From: Ailurus styani
Lineage: Eukaryota > Chordata > Mammalia > Carnivora > Ailuridae
Reading direction: 5' to 3'
DNA: 64,000 bases
Assembly (NCBI GenBank): GCA_002007465.1
Contig: LNAC01000846.1
Span: forward strand, 356,365-420,364
Position 1 is the first letter of the stretch, and each line of letters begins with the position of its first letter. The notes under the pieces were generated by a model. It had not been told where the DNA came from and ran no database searches. It worked only from the letters and a program-made list of their open reading frames with translations. This document shows, one piece after another, positions 1 to 10,669 of the stretch. A program made the translations under genes and the position numbers.

Positions 1-742
1 CTCTGTCCAAATCCTGGATCGGTCTACTGTCTCCTTCTCTGTGGCCATGACCCTAGTCCAGCTGATACCACTGCTTGCCCGTGTCACTCCAGGGGCCCTG
101 TTGCTGGTTTCCCTGGGTCTCTCTTCCCACCACCCCCGACTGGTCTATTCTCAACCCAGGATCCAGAGGGACCCTTCTAAGACCTACATCCGCACACGTC
201 GCTTCACTGCATGAAAGCTTCATCCACGTTCTCCCAGTTGAGCTCCGATTAGAGCCAAACCCATTGCCACGGCCTACACGGCTGTGCCCGCTCTGCCTTC
301 TGCTGACCTCTCTGACCTGGGCCTGGGCTACGCTCCCCTTGTACTCTCTGCATCCGCTGAGCTGGCTGCCTTCCCCGCCCCCTGGAACCCCCTCCCAACG
401 GCAGCCTCCTCTGTAGAGGGGCTTCTTCAGAGAGGACTTGCCCGACTGTGTGTTTAAAGAGAGCACCTTCCCTCTAACGTTCTTGCTGCCTCCCGCACAG
501 CCGGAGCAGACACTCCTACTTGTAAGTGCGTACGTGTTTTTTTTGCTAAGGCAATGACCATCTCCTCCGCTCAGCTGGGAGCTGTAGGAGAGCAGGGAGC
601 AAGTCTGCATTTACTGCGTCTCCTCCGCTCAGCTGGGAGCTGTAGGAGAGCAGGGAGCAAGTCTGCATTTACTGCTCTGTGCTGCGTCCCCGGCACTGGT
701 GTCTCAATGCCTGTTTGTTGAACGACTGAGTGACTGACTGGC
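1..742 (+). repeat. L2 LINE 3' portion (diverged)
   Basis: The 3' end at about 640-742 follows the L2 tail pattern: a 'cagggagcaagtctgc' block standing where L2 has its 'gagggcagggactgtgtc' block, then a short gap, then a TTGTTGAA-type terminus running into a degenerate tetranucleotide tail (gaacgactgagtgactgact). The upstream part (from base 1) has the C/T-rich wording of the L2 ORF2 end and 3' UTR but is much diverged. The element is interrupted by a local 58-bp duplication (separate entry). Open frames of 113 and 185 codons here on both strands have no recognisable product. The start is uncertain. Confidence 0.5.
561..676. repeat. 58-bp tandem duplication, two copies
   Basis: Unit 1 is 561-618 and unit 2 is 619-676. 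They match at 57 of 58 positions by eye, the only difference being the last base (G versus T). The near identity means the duplication is recent or has been homogenised; an old duplication inside an L2 remnant would have diverged like its surroundings. It could be a two-repeat allele of a minisatellite or a local assembly duplication. Confidence 0.9.
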
Positions 743-2200
743 TCTTTGCCATGTTCCTGGTCCTAGTGACCTTGAAACATGAGGATCTATGTTTCTGAAA
801 TCAGGATGGCTCTTATAATTTTGCAAATTTTATGCGGCAGTATTTTTCCTCCAGAAAACTGCTAACTTCATGATTCAGTCTTACAATGGCACATGCTACG
901 TCTGGGAATTAGAGTGATAGGAAGACCTCTGTGTTGTCCGGTAGATGGCACGTCTTACAGAGGAGGGCATCTGTCCCAGTTTTGGAAGCTTTCTCTCGGC
1001 CACGACACCTGCTTTGTGACTTCACCTGTGTTACGTTAACCAAATATTTAGTATTTATATCGTTCATATGTACATGCAGCTTCTCCTTAGCGGAGATTGT
1101 AAGCTTCCTGAGGAGAGACATAGGGTTTTATACCTCACCGTTCAAGGACTCAGACTGGGCACAGAAAGGAAGGGGAGGAGAAGGGAGGGCCCCCATAATG
1201 TCTAGTGGCTCAGCTGTGAGGACTCTTGAGCCACGTGACCCTCGTGGGCCAGCCTCGTTCTGAGACCTCAGGAGTTCTTGGCTGGATCTCAGTGCGTCTG
1301 TCTCCAGGCTATCTTTGCTGTGGGGCCTTCTCTGGTGTGCTATGAGGCTCTAGTACCCAGGGCTTGCCTTGTTCATGAGACAAGCCCACCTGTTTTATGA
1401 AGGGGGCCCTTCTCATGCCCCGTCCCCTCAAGCCCAGGGCCCTACTCAGCTACCCGAGCAGACGCTCACCTCACTTTATTCATCTCCCAGGGCTTGGAGC
1501 CCAGCCCTGGCCACTAGCCCTCAGACCTCCAGGCCAGGGAGAAATGGTGTGGCCCCATGCTGGGCTCAGGCTAACTTCGGGGTCATCCCGGCTCTGTTTT
1601 TTTGGTTAGCTGTGTCACTCTGGTGAGGTTTGTTTTTCCCTCAGATCCTCAGTTCCCCTCTCTATAGGATGGGGTGATAATAATACCTAACTCGTAGGTT
1701 AGCTGTAAGAGGCTATGGTGCAAACATTGACAACATGTACTGCATGAACACTGGCCTTGGCCAATGCTCGGACAGGCTCAGGCACTAACCGTTAGTGGCA
1801 TTGGGGGAAGGGATTTGTGGCTGGAGAAAGGATGTCCTTTTCACAGGGGACTTGGGACAGCAGCTTTTTACCAACCAAACTGAAAATCAGTCAGTGTTTT
1901 ACTAACCAGCATGCCTTACAGGTGTGTGCCGCCCAGGCTGTAATGTAACAAGTGTGAGGAGTGAAAGTGGTGCTGGGGAGAGAGGAAGGGTTTGATTTAG
2001 GGTAGGAATTTCCAGTAGTATACTGGTAAATGCTACTAAACACTGGTTTTCCAGGGGTAGAAAATGAAGCCCAAATGTTTAGTGTTTGCCAATTTCCATG
2101 GTGTAAATACTACCAACATGGTTAACTTTAGGAGACGTGCAGCAGCCCTTAGGATGAAGACTCTCGGCGAACAGATATAATAGATGTACGTGAACTCAAC
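677..2200. other. Non-coding background with one MIR
   Basis: No gene is seen. A MIR fragment lies at about 1600-1725 on the plus strand (block from the 'agctgtgtcactctgg' core through 'cctcagttcccctctctataggatggggtgataataatacctaactcgtag', quoted here in pieces of the MIR 3' half). The rest is unassigned. Open frames of 60-110 codons in this stretch are not supported by splice sites or recognisable protein wording. Confidence 0.4.
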
Positions 2201-2202
2201 AG

Positions 2203-2285
2203 GGTAGATGATGGTAAGATGGTGAGATGGTAAGATAGTAAGATAGTAAGTAAGTAAGATGGTAAGATGGTAAGATGTAGTAAAA
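2203..2285. repeat. (GATGGTAA)n-type degenerate microsatellite
   Basis: About 80 bases are built from the words gatggtaa, gatagtaa and gtaa, for example around 2211-2280. The array is imperfect, with interruptions (ggtgag, gtaagtaagtaa). It is flanked downstream by AT-rich DNA. No coding potential. Confidence 0.8.
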
Positions 2286-2481
2286 GAATTAGGAAGTAAT
2301 AAGTTTTGAGTACTTTTTTTAAACCTCTTTTCTTAACATAGATCATTTAATTGTAAGTTTATATAATTTAATTTTTAATAATGGCTTTGTTTAACAACTA
2401 CCTGCAGACCTTCTGGGAATGTCACACTTGCCTTTTGAGGGCTCTGGAAGCCATTTCTAGCATCCCTTTGAAGGTTATTTG

Positions 2482-2669
2482 AAGGTTTATTTGAGAGAGT
2501 GGGAGAGCAAGCTCGAATGGGAGGGGCAGAGGGAGAGGGAGAGAATCTCAAGCAAACTCTGCCCTCGACATGGAGCCCTTCACAGGGCTCGGTCTCACAA
2601 CCCCCATAGCACAACCTGAGCTGAAACCAAGAGTCAGATGCTTAACCAACTGTGCCACCCAGGCGCCCC
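2482..2669 (-). mobile_element. CanSINE (SINEC), older copy
   Basis: Read on the minus strand the element begins GGGGCGCCTGGGTGGC at about 2669, continues through the tRNA-Lys-derived head (the A-box-like segment and the paired motif read on the plus strand as 'gcttaaccaactgtgccac') and ends in the 'aggtttatttgagagag' tail near 2482. It is diverged from the younger copies at 60.5 and 63.9 kb. It is transcribed by Pol III and mobilised by L1 in its active period. No clear target-site duplication was found. Confidence 0.85.
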
Positions 2670-5079
2670 TCCAGCACACCCTCAACATTATGGCTGCCAA
2701 TGTACCTGCCAGATCTCTGCCCGTCTCCCTTTCCAAGACTTCTGGTCACTGTCTTGCTTATTGCCTGTAGCTGGTCCTACTGATGCTCGTGGCTGGCCAT
2801 CTTCACTTACTGCCGCACCTGCTTACCTGTGAGTTTTCCAGTCCTGGTAGCTGGGCTAAGTATGTGCCGCACTGCCGGGGACATGCCTTTTCCCAGGACC
2901 TTTCCCTTTCCCACCTGGCCACCCCACCACCTCCTGGACCCTCAGCTTCCCTCCTGAGGTGGACTCTGATGGCACAGTGCTCATGGGAGGAGGAGGAGAC
3001 AGTGCCTTCTGGGATGCGAAAGCAGGGAAATACTGCATTTCTTCTCAAGGTTGGAGAGAGCCGCCTACAGAACAGGGTTTGGCTCATGATTGCCAGGCTG
3101 CCTGCACCCCTCTACACTTGGCTTCTGTCCTTAGAATTTCTGCTGGGGAAGGTGCTTGGCAAATTAATCCCCCAAATGCACAGAAATCTCTCCTGCCAAA
3201 TTCAATTCTCCAACCAGCGATAAGTGCTTACCACTGGCTTGTGCAAGCAAAAACAAAGCACAAACCCAGCAGCAGGAGCTGTGGCATTGGGATGGAGAAT
3301 TTATAGCTCTTTGAAACCCTGCAGATCTGCACTTCACAAAGTTATCAAATGAATTAAAGGGCCAAGTGAAAAATGGGACTTGCAAGCAGAGGAATAGATG
3401 CTGCGGAGGAAGGGTTACCCGCTTGGTTCCAGACCTTGTCAACGGACGGATCTGTCTTTAAGCCTTTATCTCAGGGAGACCTGCCCAAGAGTCCAGTGTC
3501 TGAGAGACTGATTCGGGGGGAGCTGACACCCTTAGCAGACAGCCTGTCCCTTGTTTCGTGGGTCTAGGACGAGGAGAAAGGAGGGAGGAGAGGAGAAGCT
3601 GGACCTGGAAGACAGTGGGGCGCAGTGGAAAGAACGCAGGCTCTGGAGGCAAAGGGACTTGGGTCACAGGCTCCAGCGCTTCCTGCTTATGTGAGCTCGG
3701 CCCAGGTCCCACCTCGGAGCCTCGGGAGCCTCTCCTGTCCGACAACAGGAAGGGTGGTGGTGTGCGCGATGCTGCTGCTGCTTTGTCTCTGTCTCTGGGC
3801 GCTAGCCGTCCCGGGCTCCCCGTCCTGGGTATCCCATGAAGGGCCTTCTGGTGGATCTGAATGCGCAGGTGGCATGGGCAGGTGGACGGAGTCAATGCTC
3901 CGGTCGCAACCCTCTACCTACGGCTGGCGGGAGCTTCCCGAGGTGTGCTCTGTAAATCTCCAGGGCCCCGGTGTGTGGTGGTGGCGGGGGGGACCTGACT
4001 GTGCTCCACAACACATCCCGTGTGGGCTTCTGTCCCTTCTTTGTCTCCCCCCCGCCCCGACTGGTGCTTCCTGAGATCACATCCTCAAAACCCTGCTTGA
4101 CCTTGAATCCTTGTCTCAGGGGCTCCTCCTGGGGGAATCCAACCTAAGATAAGGATCGTTTTGAGGGTGAAATGAGGAGTCACTAAAAATGATCAGCAAA
4201 AAGTAAAGTACGCAGTGGGGCAGGACCTGGTTGGGCTGAGTGCTGAGTGGCAGTCTCCTGGCCCTCGCCCCACCTTCCTGTCTCTTTCCCAGGAAACCCC
4301 TGCTCAGCGAGGGCCCCTTCTCTCAGGCTCCCTTGCTGGCAGCCTGAAGCCTTGGGCTCCGTCTGCGGAGGGCGCGGGCGAGTGGCTCTCTCCAAGGCTG
4401 CCACCCTGACACTCGGTATCCTGAGCCTCGGGAGGGTGGGAAAATCCTGCCCATGGGGTACAAGTGCAGCGTCTGGGAGTTCTTTTGGGGGCTAAACAGA
4501 CTCAAGGACTAATTAGCTAATGCCTGTGGAGTGCCTCGGAAATGTCAAGTACCGAGGGTGAAGTGCCATCACTTGAGACGGTTTCCCTCCTTGAGCCCGC
4601 CATGAAAGATGTGTCAATTACCGCGTGGAGAAGCTGTTGCCGAGTCTCCAGTTAGGGCTCTTCACCAGGCAAATATTTATGGTCCCCATGAGGCACTCGG
4701 GGCCTCCCGGGACCTAGAGGCTGGAGCTCACGGCTGGCCTCTGGCCCGGTGGACGAGGCTTCGGCGAGTGCTGGAAGGCTCGTGGCTCCTCCGCAGCGCC
4801 TCCTTGGGGATTGGGCTGCCTCAGGTCCCCCAGCTGCACAGCCCCTGCTCTGGGCCAGGCCCTCCAACCCACGCAGCCCAGCCAGAGGCTGCTTATCCGC
4901 TTTTGACTGGCCGTCCATTCAGAGCCTGGGTCTGAGACCATCTTCTTCCCTCCCCAGCCTGTGCCGCCGCCTTCTGAGGGCGGCGCCGTGATCCTCCCAA
5001 TCTTCCGGGAAGCTTCTTCCATCATCAGCCGCTGGTCGCCAATCACTTACCCAGCTGTTTAGGCCCTTCATGCTGATTA
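2670..5079. other. GC-rich non-coding stretch, no gene seen
   Basis: Several overlapping open frames (up to 149 codons) occur on both strands at 2780-4080, as expected by chance in GC-rich DNA with few stop codons. None shows protein wording I recognise, and none is bounded by a convincing acceptor and donor. No SINE or LTR was recognised here. A short AT-rich segment at 3150-3400 could be old repeat or conserved sequence. Confidence 0.35.
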
Positions 5080-5770
5080 TGATATCCGTCTTCTCTGCCG
5101 CCCCATCACCCCTGCCCCGGTTCAGGCCGCCATCTCCCCCAACCCCTCGTTCCCTCTCCTGGTCACTCTCCTGGCTTCCAGTCTTCTCTCCATGTAGCCA
5201 GCGGAGGCTCATTCTGAAACGCAGTTTTAACAGAATCCCTTTCTCCGCGAATATCCAGTGGCTCCCTATTGCTTATAAAGTAAAGCATAAACTTCTGTCT
5301 GCCAGGGGCTCATCATGATTGGCCTCTAATCAACTTCTCTCATCTTTTATCCAGCTGTCTCCTCCTACGTCCTCTCGGCTGCAGCCAGCCTGAACTTCCC
5401 TGGAGTTGGGGGCCCCTGGCCCAGCTGACTGTGCACTCACTCAGCTGGCTGTCCCTCCCACGTTCTGTACCCCCCCCGTCTTTGCTCTCACGAATGCCCT
5501 TCCCCTTTATTTGGAGGGGACAGACACCCTCCCTGCACCTCCACACATGTGTTTAGAGGATGGATCAAATATCACCTCTTTCTCCTCTTGACCACCATGG
5601 CAATCTGACCTACATCCTACAGAGGACTTTGATTTTGTAGTACAGTGATGAGTAGGGAGTAGGCCTCATGCCTCCTGTATTAATGCCGTGTCTGTGGAGG
5701 TGTTTTTGACAGCACGTCAGGTGCTGTAATATAGTGATCTCTCAATCAGTACAAAAGATGGTTGCTTTTA
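5080..5770 (+). repeat. L2 LINE fragment
   Basis: The order of blocks matches L2: a C/T-rich tract, 'ccagtggctccctattgctt' with 'aaagtaaagcataaactt' (the region just before the ORF2 end), the cattctg/acttccctggag region, 'gatggatcaaatatcacctc' near 5560, and a degraded tail ending 'gtgatctctcaatcagtac' near 5750. It is old and interrupted. Overlapping open frames belong to this element or are chance. Confidence 0.6.
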
Positions 5771-6693
5771 GCCCCAGACTGTATACTCCCCGGTTTTTAT
5801 CTAACTGAACGTGTATATGAGTATGTCCTTTCTCCTGGCCCTCAAGGAGCTCCTTGTACCTAATATTTTCCCCTCCCTGCTAGCAAATATTAGTTGTTCA
5901 GTTCTTGTTGAAATCATATGAACTCGTGGCTTCAGAGACTTGCAGTTATGTTATTAAGATGTGGCATCTCTTCTTGAGGATTTATTTTTATAAGCTGGGC
6001 TGATGGGACAGTGCTGCTGGTTTGGGATTCTGTGGGTAGAGGTCTCCTTGAACTTCTCCTGCTTGTCCTGGGATCTTTACATGACAGTGTCTGCAAATGC
6101 TCTCTGCTGGGAGGGCTTGCATCAGGAGGGCAGGATTTGGAGACGGAGGCCCGAAGTGTAGGGAGCCAGGGTCTGGGTGGGCAGGTGGTAGCTTACGTGG
6201 TAGAATCACTTTCTCAGCCACACAGGGGTGAGGGAGCCAGGAGTCTAGGCTTGTCATGTGGCCCTATTTGGTCAGGTGGCAGGGGCAGTGAGGAGGTGAG
6301 AGCCAGCAGGCTCCATAAGAGTATTTTCCTTCCTTCTAGAAAGGGAACCATCCAGTTAGCCCAGACATTGGGCCCGGTTTGGGTTTCTCTCTCCCCTCCC
6401 CTCCTTTCCTCTTCTCTTCTCAAAGCATAATGGGGCACCCTTGCCCTCTAGAATTTGTCCAGTCCCAGGACACCCATTACCTGACTGCAGGCTTCTATAG
6501 CATGGTGCCCCGGGAGTGCAGACACCCGGGATCCCTGTCAGGTCCTGACTTTGTCATCTGAAAGCCTGTTGAGCAGATAAGGTCCCTGATAGGTTTTGTT
6601 TGACCTGGCAGTGTTTACAAGAAATTGGGTGAACATTTTAAAATTGTGAGATGTGGCATAAAATTTTACATTTCTTTTCTTTTCTCTTTAAAG
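5771..6693. other. Non-coding stretch upstream of candidate exon
   Basis: Nothing firm is seen. The last 70 bases (6625-6693) are AT-rich and end in a long pyrimidine tract, consistent with an intron end. A 139-codon plus-strand frame at 6011-6430 has no recognisable wording. Confidence 0.3.
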
Positions 6694-6803
6694 GGTTGGA
6701 GGACCTCACAGAACTGGACTTCCTCGTCCTCCAGGGCAACTGCAAGCTGCATCCGGGCAGCAGGGACAGCTGTGGACAGGCCTGGCCTTAGGTCACGGTC
6801 AAG
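6694..6803 (+). other. Candidate internal exon (110 bp), gene unknown
   Basis: Seen: a pyrimidine-rich tract of about 20 bases (6671-6689) leads to an AAG acceptor at 6691-6693. The segment then runs 110 bp to an AAG|GTGAGT donor, with GT at 6804-6805. Both signals are close to consensus, and the length is typical of a vertebrate internal exon. Frames 1 and 2 are open across the whole segment. Frame 3 reads LEDLTELDFLVLQGNC and onward but reaches TAG about 14 bases before the donor. None of the frames matches a protein I recognise, so it may be coding, a UTR exon, a non-coding RNA exon or a chance pair of good sites. Base composition is richer in G and C than the upstream flank. Confidence 0.35.
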
Positions 6804-8396
6804 GTGAGTACCACTGACACACCGGAGGACCTACACGATCCGTACGTGAGGCCAGAACAATGGCTTTGAGCTTTGTCTACCGGATGAGAGAACGTCAGAG
6901 TTGCAAAAGCTCTTCTGGGACTTGGTTCTCATCTCTCATTTGTAGACAGGACCGGGAACTCGGAGCTGGGAAGGGACTGGCTCAGGCTACCCGGTGAGTT
7001 GATGGCCAGGTCTCCTTGCCCAGTGCCGGAGTCTTTCCCGGTGACGGAGTGCTCTTGTCTCCCCGTGCCTTTGTGTGCCTCGTTTCATGGCCATCAGCTC
7101 CATTGCAGGCCTGTGTAGAGAGGCTGGTGATGGGGAGGGATGGGGAATAAAGGGTAGGGGAGGCCTGGGGCCGCTCGGGATAAAGGCTGAATGCAGGGGC
7201 GTTCAAAAGCCACTGGGCACTGAGCGAATTAAGCCATGCCTGTCTCCGTTGCCCGGGTACTCTTTATGCCTTGCATAATGCCATTGTTCAGACAGAGCCA
7301 GGGGCCAGAATGAGCACTGTCTTTGCAGGTAGGCAGCCAGCGCCGGCTCTGCAGAAAGAGAGCGAGCAGGAGAGGCTGGAATATTCCAGCTTGAAAACAG
7401 CAGCTGTATAATAAAGCCAGGCTGGCTCGTCTCCGGGCCCCGCTGTCCCTTCTCCCTGCCTCAAAGTAGCAGCATGAATCAGTTTGCTGCGGCAATGGTC
7501 CAGGCGATGTGACTTGCATCCCCATCAGCTACCTGATTGCAGTCCCTGGATGCACGAGGCACTGGATGTGCCTGGCATACCAAACCACCCGCCCCTGCGC
7601 CGCAGCTGCCAGGAGCCAAGATCACGGGCCCCGCCCGGCCCCGTAAACAGAGCCAGGCATCCTGCAAGGCCACCACTGGCCTTTTATCTTGTCCGGGCTC
7701 TGGGACAGTCACCGAGATTCTGGAGCTGCTTTTGACGGGGCCGCCAGCCTGTCTCAAAGATGCCCTGACAAGCCTCTCCGGTCCCGGGCAGACAAAAGCT
7801 TGAAAGGAGAGGGATTGCACATGGTCCAATGCTGCTATTGCTAATATGTTATTTTGACACACAATTAATTGCAGTTTTGCTCTAAGCAAAGAGCTCGGGC
7901 CCTCGCAGGGGCTGCGTGGCACCTTTCAGGCAGAATAGGGTCCCATGCAAACCTTGTCCTCCCCAAAGGGCCAGGGGTCACCTGCTACCCACGACGACGC
8001 CACCTCTCTCGGGGCCGGGTGTGGGTTCCGAGTCAGAACGCATGCATCAGCCTGCCCGGGGCCCAGCACGGGGCCAGGGAAGCCACGGCACAAACTGGGG
8101 GGAGAGCCGGCACAAAACCTTCCAACAGAGCACGCTGAACAGCGGCCCTTCCTAAAGTGGTGGCGCTTATCCTCTGCTGACAAAAGACTGATGTGAGCTC
8201 TCCCCGGAGGTGGGATGAAGGGAACACATTGCCTTTTATCTCCTAGTCGCTTTGAGCGGGGAGACAACTGGTGCAGAGCGTGGTGGGGAGCCCCGGAGAA
8301 GGCGCTCTTGAATGAAAGGCATCATCTCCGGCTCCCCAAACCAAGAGGGGAGGCAGCTTTTGCCCCCCCCGACCGGCTCCCCCCTCCTGGCGGCAT
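6804..8396. other. Mixed region with two enhancer-like islands
   Basis: No gene is seen. AT-containing low-repeat segments at about 7360-7500 and 7810-7890 contrast with GC-rich flanks. The first holds a perfect 16-bp palindrome (separate entry). The second carries TAATATGTTATTTTG, CAATTAATTG and CCAATG-type words in a 70-bp stretch. Frames of 147 and 113 codons on the minus strand are unsupported. Confidence 0.35.
7375..7390. promoter_or_regulatory. Perfect 16-bp palindrome, possible factor site
   Basis: GCTGGAATATTCCAGC is its own reverse complement. Its centre, GGAATATTCC, contains a head-to-head GAA-NN-TTC pair like a minimal heat-shock element, and also the GGAAT half-words bound by TEAD factors. 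Which factor, if any, binds is not decidable from sequence. It sits in a low-repeat segment followed by CAGCTG (E-box) near 7403. Confidence 0.35.
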
Positions 8397-8460
8397 CTGA
8401 ACGGGAGCCAGAGCCGCTAGGAGAGGCTCGGGTGCACAATCCGCAGTCCGTTGCTTCCCC
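8397..8460 (+). repeat. 64-bp dispersed hairpin repeat, copy 1
   Basis: Matches copy 2 at 9731-9794 at 55 of 64 positions without gaps by eye. It contains a stem of two arms (near GAGCC and GGCTC) round the 9-base loop GCTAGGAGA. In this copy the stem is interrupted by one A.G mismatch. It does not belong to any repeat family I recognise. Downstream lies a conserved-looking segment at 8470-8640. Confidence 0.7.
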
Positions 8461-8469
8461 CGGGAGCCC

Positions 8470-8640
8470 AGAGGAGGCCGTGGGCAGACAGCGCCTTGCT
8501 TTGAAACCAGTCCTCCAATCAGCTATTTAAATAAGAAAGATAATCTCATTGAACACTGAGAGCTGTCGGTCTGAGACGCTTCCATTTACGAGGCACTTGA
8601 AGAAAGTCCCCAAAGCCCCAGTTTATCAGGACGGCCAGCT
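8470..8640. promoter_or_regulatory. Possible conserved non-coding element
   Basis: A CCAATCAG box (8515-8522) is followed at once by the perfect palindrome TATTTAAATA (8524-8533), then GATAATCTCATT and a run of unique AT-containing sequence. No repeat family is recognised. The spacing of the CCAAT word to the TATA-like word is too short for a classical promoter, so an enhancer is the better guess. Conservation is inferred from texture only. Confidence 0.3.
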
Positions 8641-9179
8641 CAGGGCTATTGACTGGGGGAGAGAGCGGTGCTGGCGAGGGAGGGGAGGGAATTGACGTTG
8701 GCTGTTAGAAATCCAGGCTGTCGGCAGCCCAAGGGTGAACCCCACCCCACGCGCTGCTGTTCTACACGGAGCAGGTGGGACAGCCCGTGGGTTCCCAGAG
8801 AAGTGCCTCCAGCCAGGGCGATGCTCTGTGGACTTGCCGTGGCCTGGGGTGTGCCTGCCTGTGCCCAAGAGGGCTTCCCAGCAGCCCGAGGCTTGACTGT
8901 CACCCACTTGGAAACATTCTTTTGAGTGCTTACTGAGTTCCGTCACTGTAGCAGGATTGGTCAGAAGCTGAGTTGTCAAGACCCAGGGGAGGGAATTCCC
9001 CTAGTAAAACCGGGCCTCGCGCAGAGCAGGGGCGACTTGACTAAGCCTGCCCTGCAAGAGCTCAGGGCTCTCCTTCCAGGCCAGCTGTGTTTCTGAGCTC
9101 CAGCCTTCTCTCCCTGTGGATTCTGGAGGGGGAGCTAGAAAAGCCCGTGACTGGGTTATTGGTGTGGCCCCTGAAATTG

Positions 9180-9285
9180 ATGGCCAGGACCCATGGGAAT
9201 CCTGGTACTGTCACTCACTGACTTTCTAATCCATGTGTGACTTGCTCAGCCAGAGCCTCAGTTTTCCTCATCTGCAAAATGGGTC
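9180..9285 (+). repeat. MIR SINE fragment
   Basis: The stretch from the cactcactgactttctaatc block through 'cctcagttttcctcatctgc' and 'aaaatgggtcat' follows the conserved MIR 3' half in plus orientation. Confidence 0.7.
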
Positions 9286-9730
9286 ATAGGAGTCGTGCCC
9301 GGCAGCTGGACTGTACCCCCACAGGATGGCTCTTACTATACTGGGGTAATGGGGTTCCGTGCCTCCGCACATGGCTGGTCGGGTGTGATGCCCTGCTGTG
9401 GTTCAGGCATGGCATTTCTGGTCAACAGCTCCGCCCGTTTTGCCTCATCTTGTTTGGCCCACTCCGTTCCACTTGATCATGTTCTTTCCAAGATACATGA
9501 TGCTGCTGGTCTGTCCTGGGAGGGGCCGGGAAGGGGAGCTAGAAGGCTGCCGGGAGGAGGCGTGGATTGAACTGGGCTGGAGGAGTGGGAGGGATTTGGG
9601 GAGCAGAGGAACGAGGGGAGTAAAGAGGCTTGGAGGTCAGGATGAGCAGAGGGGAGGGTCAAGGAAGCCAGCCGGTGGGGACCCGCCGTGCTGGGGAGAC
9701 GAGGGAAAGTGGGAGGGCGGTGGGGGGAGA

Positions 9731-9794
9731 CTGAGTGGGAGCCCGAGCCGCTAGGAGAGGCTCGGGCGCACACGCCGCACTCTGTTGCTTCTCC
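9731..9794 (+). repeat. 64-bp dispersed hairpin repeat, copy 2
   Basis: Second copy of the 8397-8460 unit, same orientation, 1334 bp downstream. Here the arms CCCGAGCC and GGCTCGGG pair perfectly over 8 bp around the loop GCTAGGAGA, the base that mismatches in copy 1 being restored (or never lost). The shared part starts at CTGA and ends in the TTGCTTC(C/T)CC block. The family is unknown. Confidence 0.7.
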
Positions 9795-9929
9795 CACTCC
9801 GTCTATGTTGCTTTCAGCTCTCTGGCATCGTGGCTCGTTTCAGGATGAATTTGGCTTTGAGGTGCCAGCACTGAGCAGGTTCTCTGGGAAAGCCACACTG
9901 AACTCGGTGTGACCCCAGCAAGTTAGCAG

Positions 9930-10565
9930 GGGGGCGGCCCGGCGGCCCGGGGGGCCTCACGCCTGTGTCTTTCCCGCGACTACAGCCCGCCCTGAGGGCC
10001 CGCTGTGTGCCAGGCGCGGCTCTAGCTCTCGTATGTGCGTATTTCCCTGTTCAGTCTGACGGCAGCCCTCCGAAGTGGGGATTATTGCTGTGATCCCTAT
10101 TTAGGGATGAAGACGCTGAGGCCCGGAGTCGTACGGAATCTCGCCGAGGTCACGCAGCCGGGAACGGGCGAGCCTCGGCGCCTGGCGCTGCAGCTCTTCT
10201 GCCGTCTTGCCCGTGAGGCCGCTTGGCCCGCGTCCCTCTCCTTTCCTGAACGAACGCGTCCTCGTCAGAGCCGAGCGAGGAGGTCTCAGCTTCATTTGGT
10301 ATTCTCTCCCTTCTCAGCAAAGCACCTAAGTGCCTTCCGCGCTCCCAGCGCGTCAGGGAGCGTGAGCGAGGCGGGAGGAGCGGCCCGCCCCGTGCCCCCC
10401 GCAGTGCGGGCAGCGCTGGCTCCCTCGGCCGACTCCCACGAAACGTCCCACGGTCGGGGAACTGCCGAGAGCCGTCCCTCGCGGCCACCTCCCCCCGCCC
10501 GCCTTCCCGACCCGCTCCCAGAGCCGGCCTCGGCCTGAGCTCGCCGGCTGGCGGCAAGCGGGGCA
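9930..10565. promoter_or_regulatory. CpG-rich block, possible orphan CpG island
   Basis: CG dinucleotides are frequent over roughly 630 bp, especially at 9935-10025 and 10235-10560, whereas CpG is rare in most of the window. Such islands often mark promoters or developmental enhancers. No TATA box, obvious first exon with donor, or start codon context ties it to a gene. Part of the block (10005-10190) is an old MIR, so only the flanks are unique. Frames of 167, 135 and 130 codons here are explained by high GC. Confidence 0.5.
10005..10190 (-). repeat. MIR SINE
   Basis: Plus-strand text runs from 'gtgtgccaggcgcggctcta' through 'ccctatttagggatgaagac' to 'ggtcacgcagccggg', which is the MIR consensus in reverse orientation. 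Its CpGs are unusually well kept for so old an element. Confidence 0.7.
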
Positions 10566-10669
10566 GGAGAGGGGATGACAGGGGCCCTGCAGCGGGCCCG
10601 GGGGCTGCTCCCTTGCCCCGGACGGGGTCTGAGAAGAAGCTGCAGGCTTGGCTGAGCCATCATACTAGC

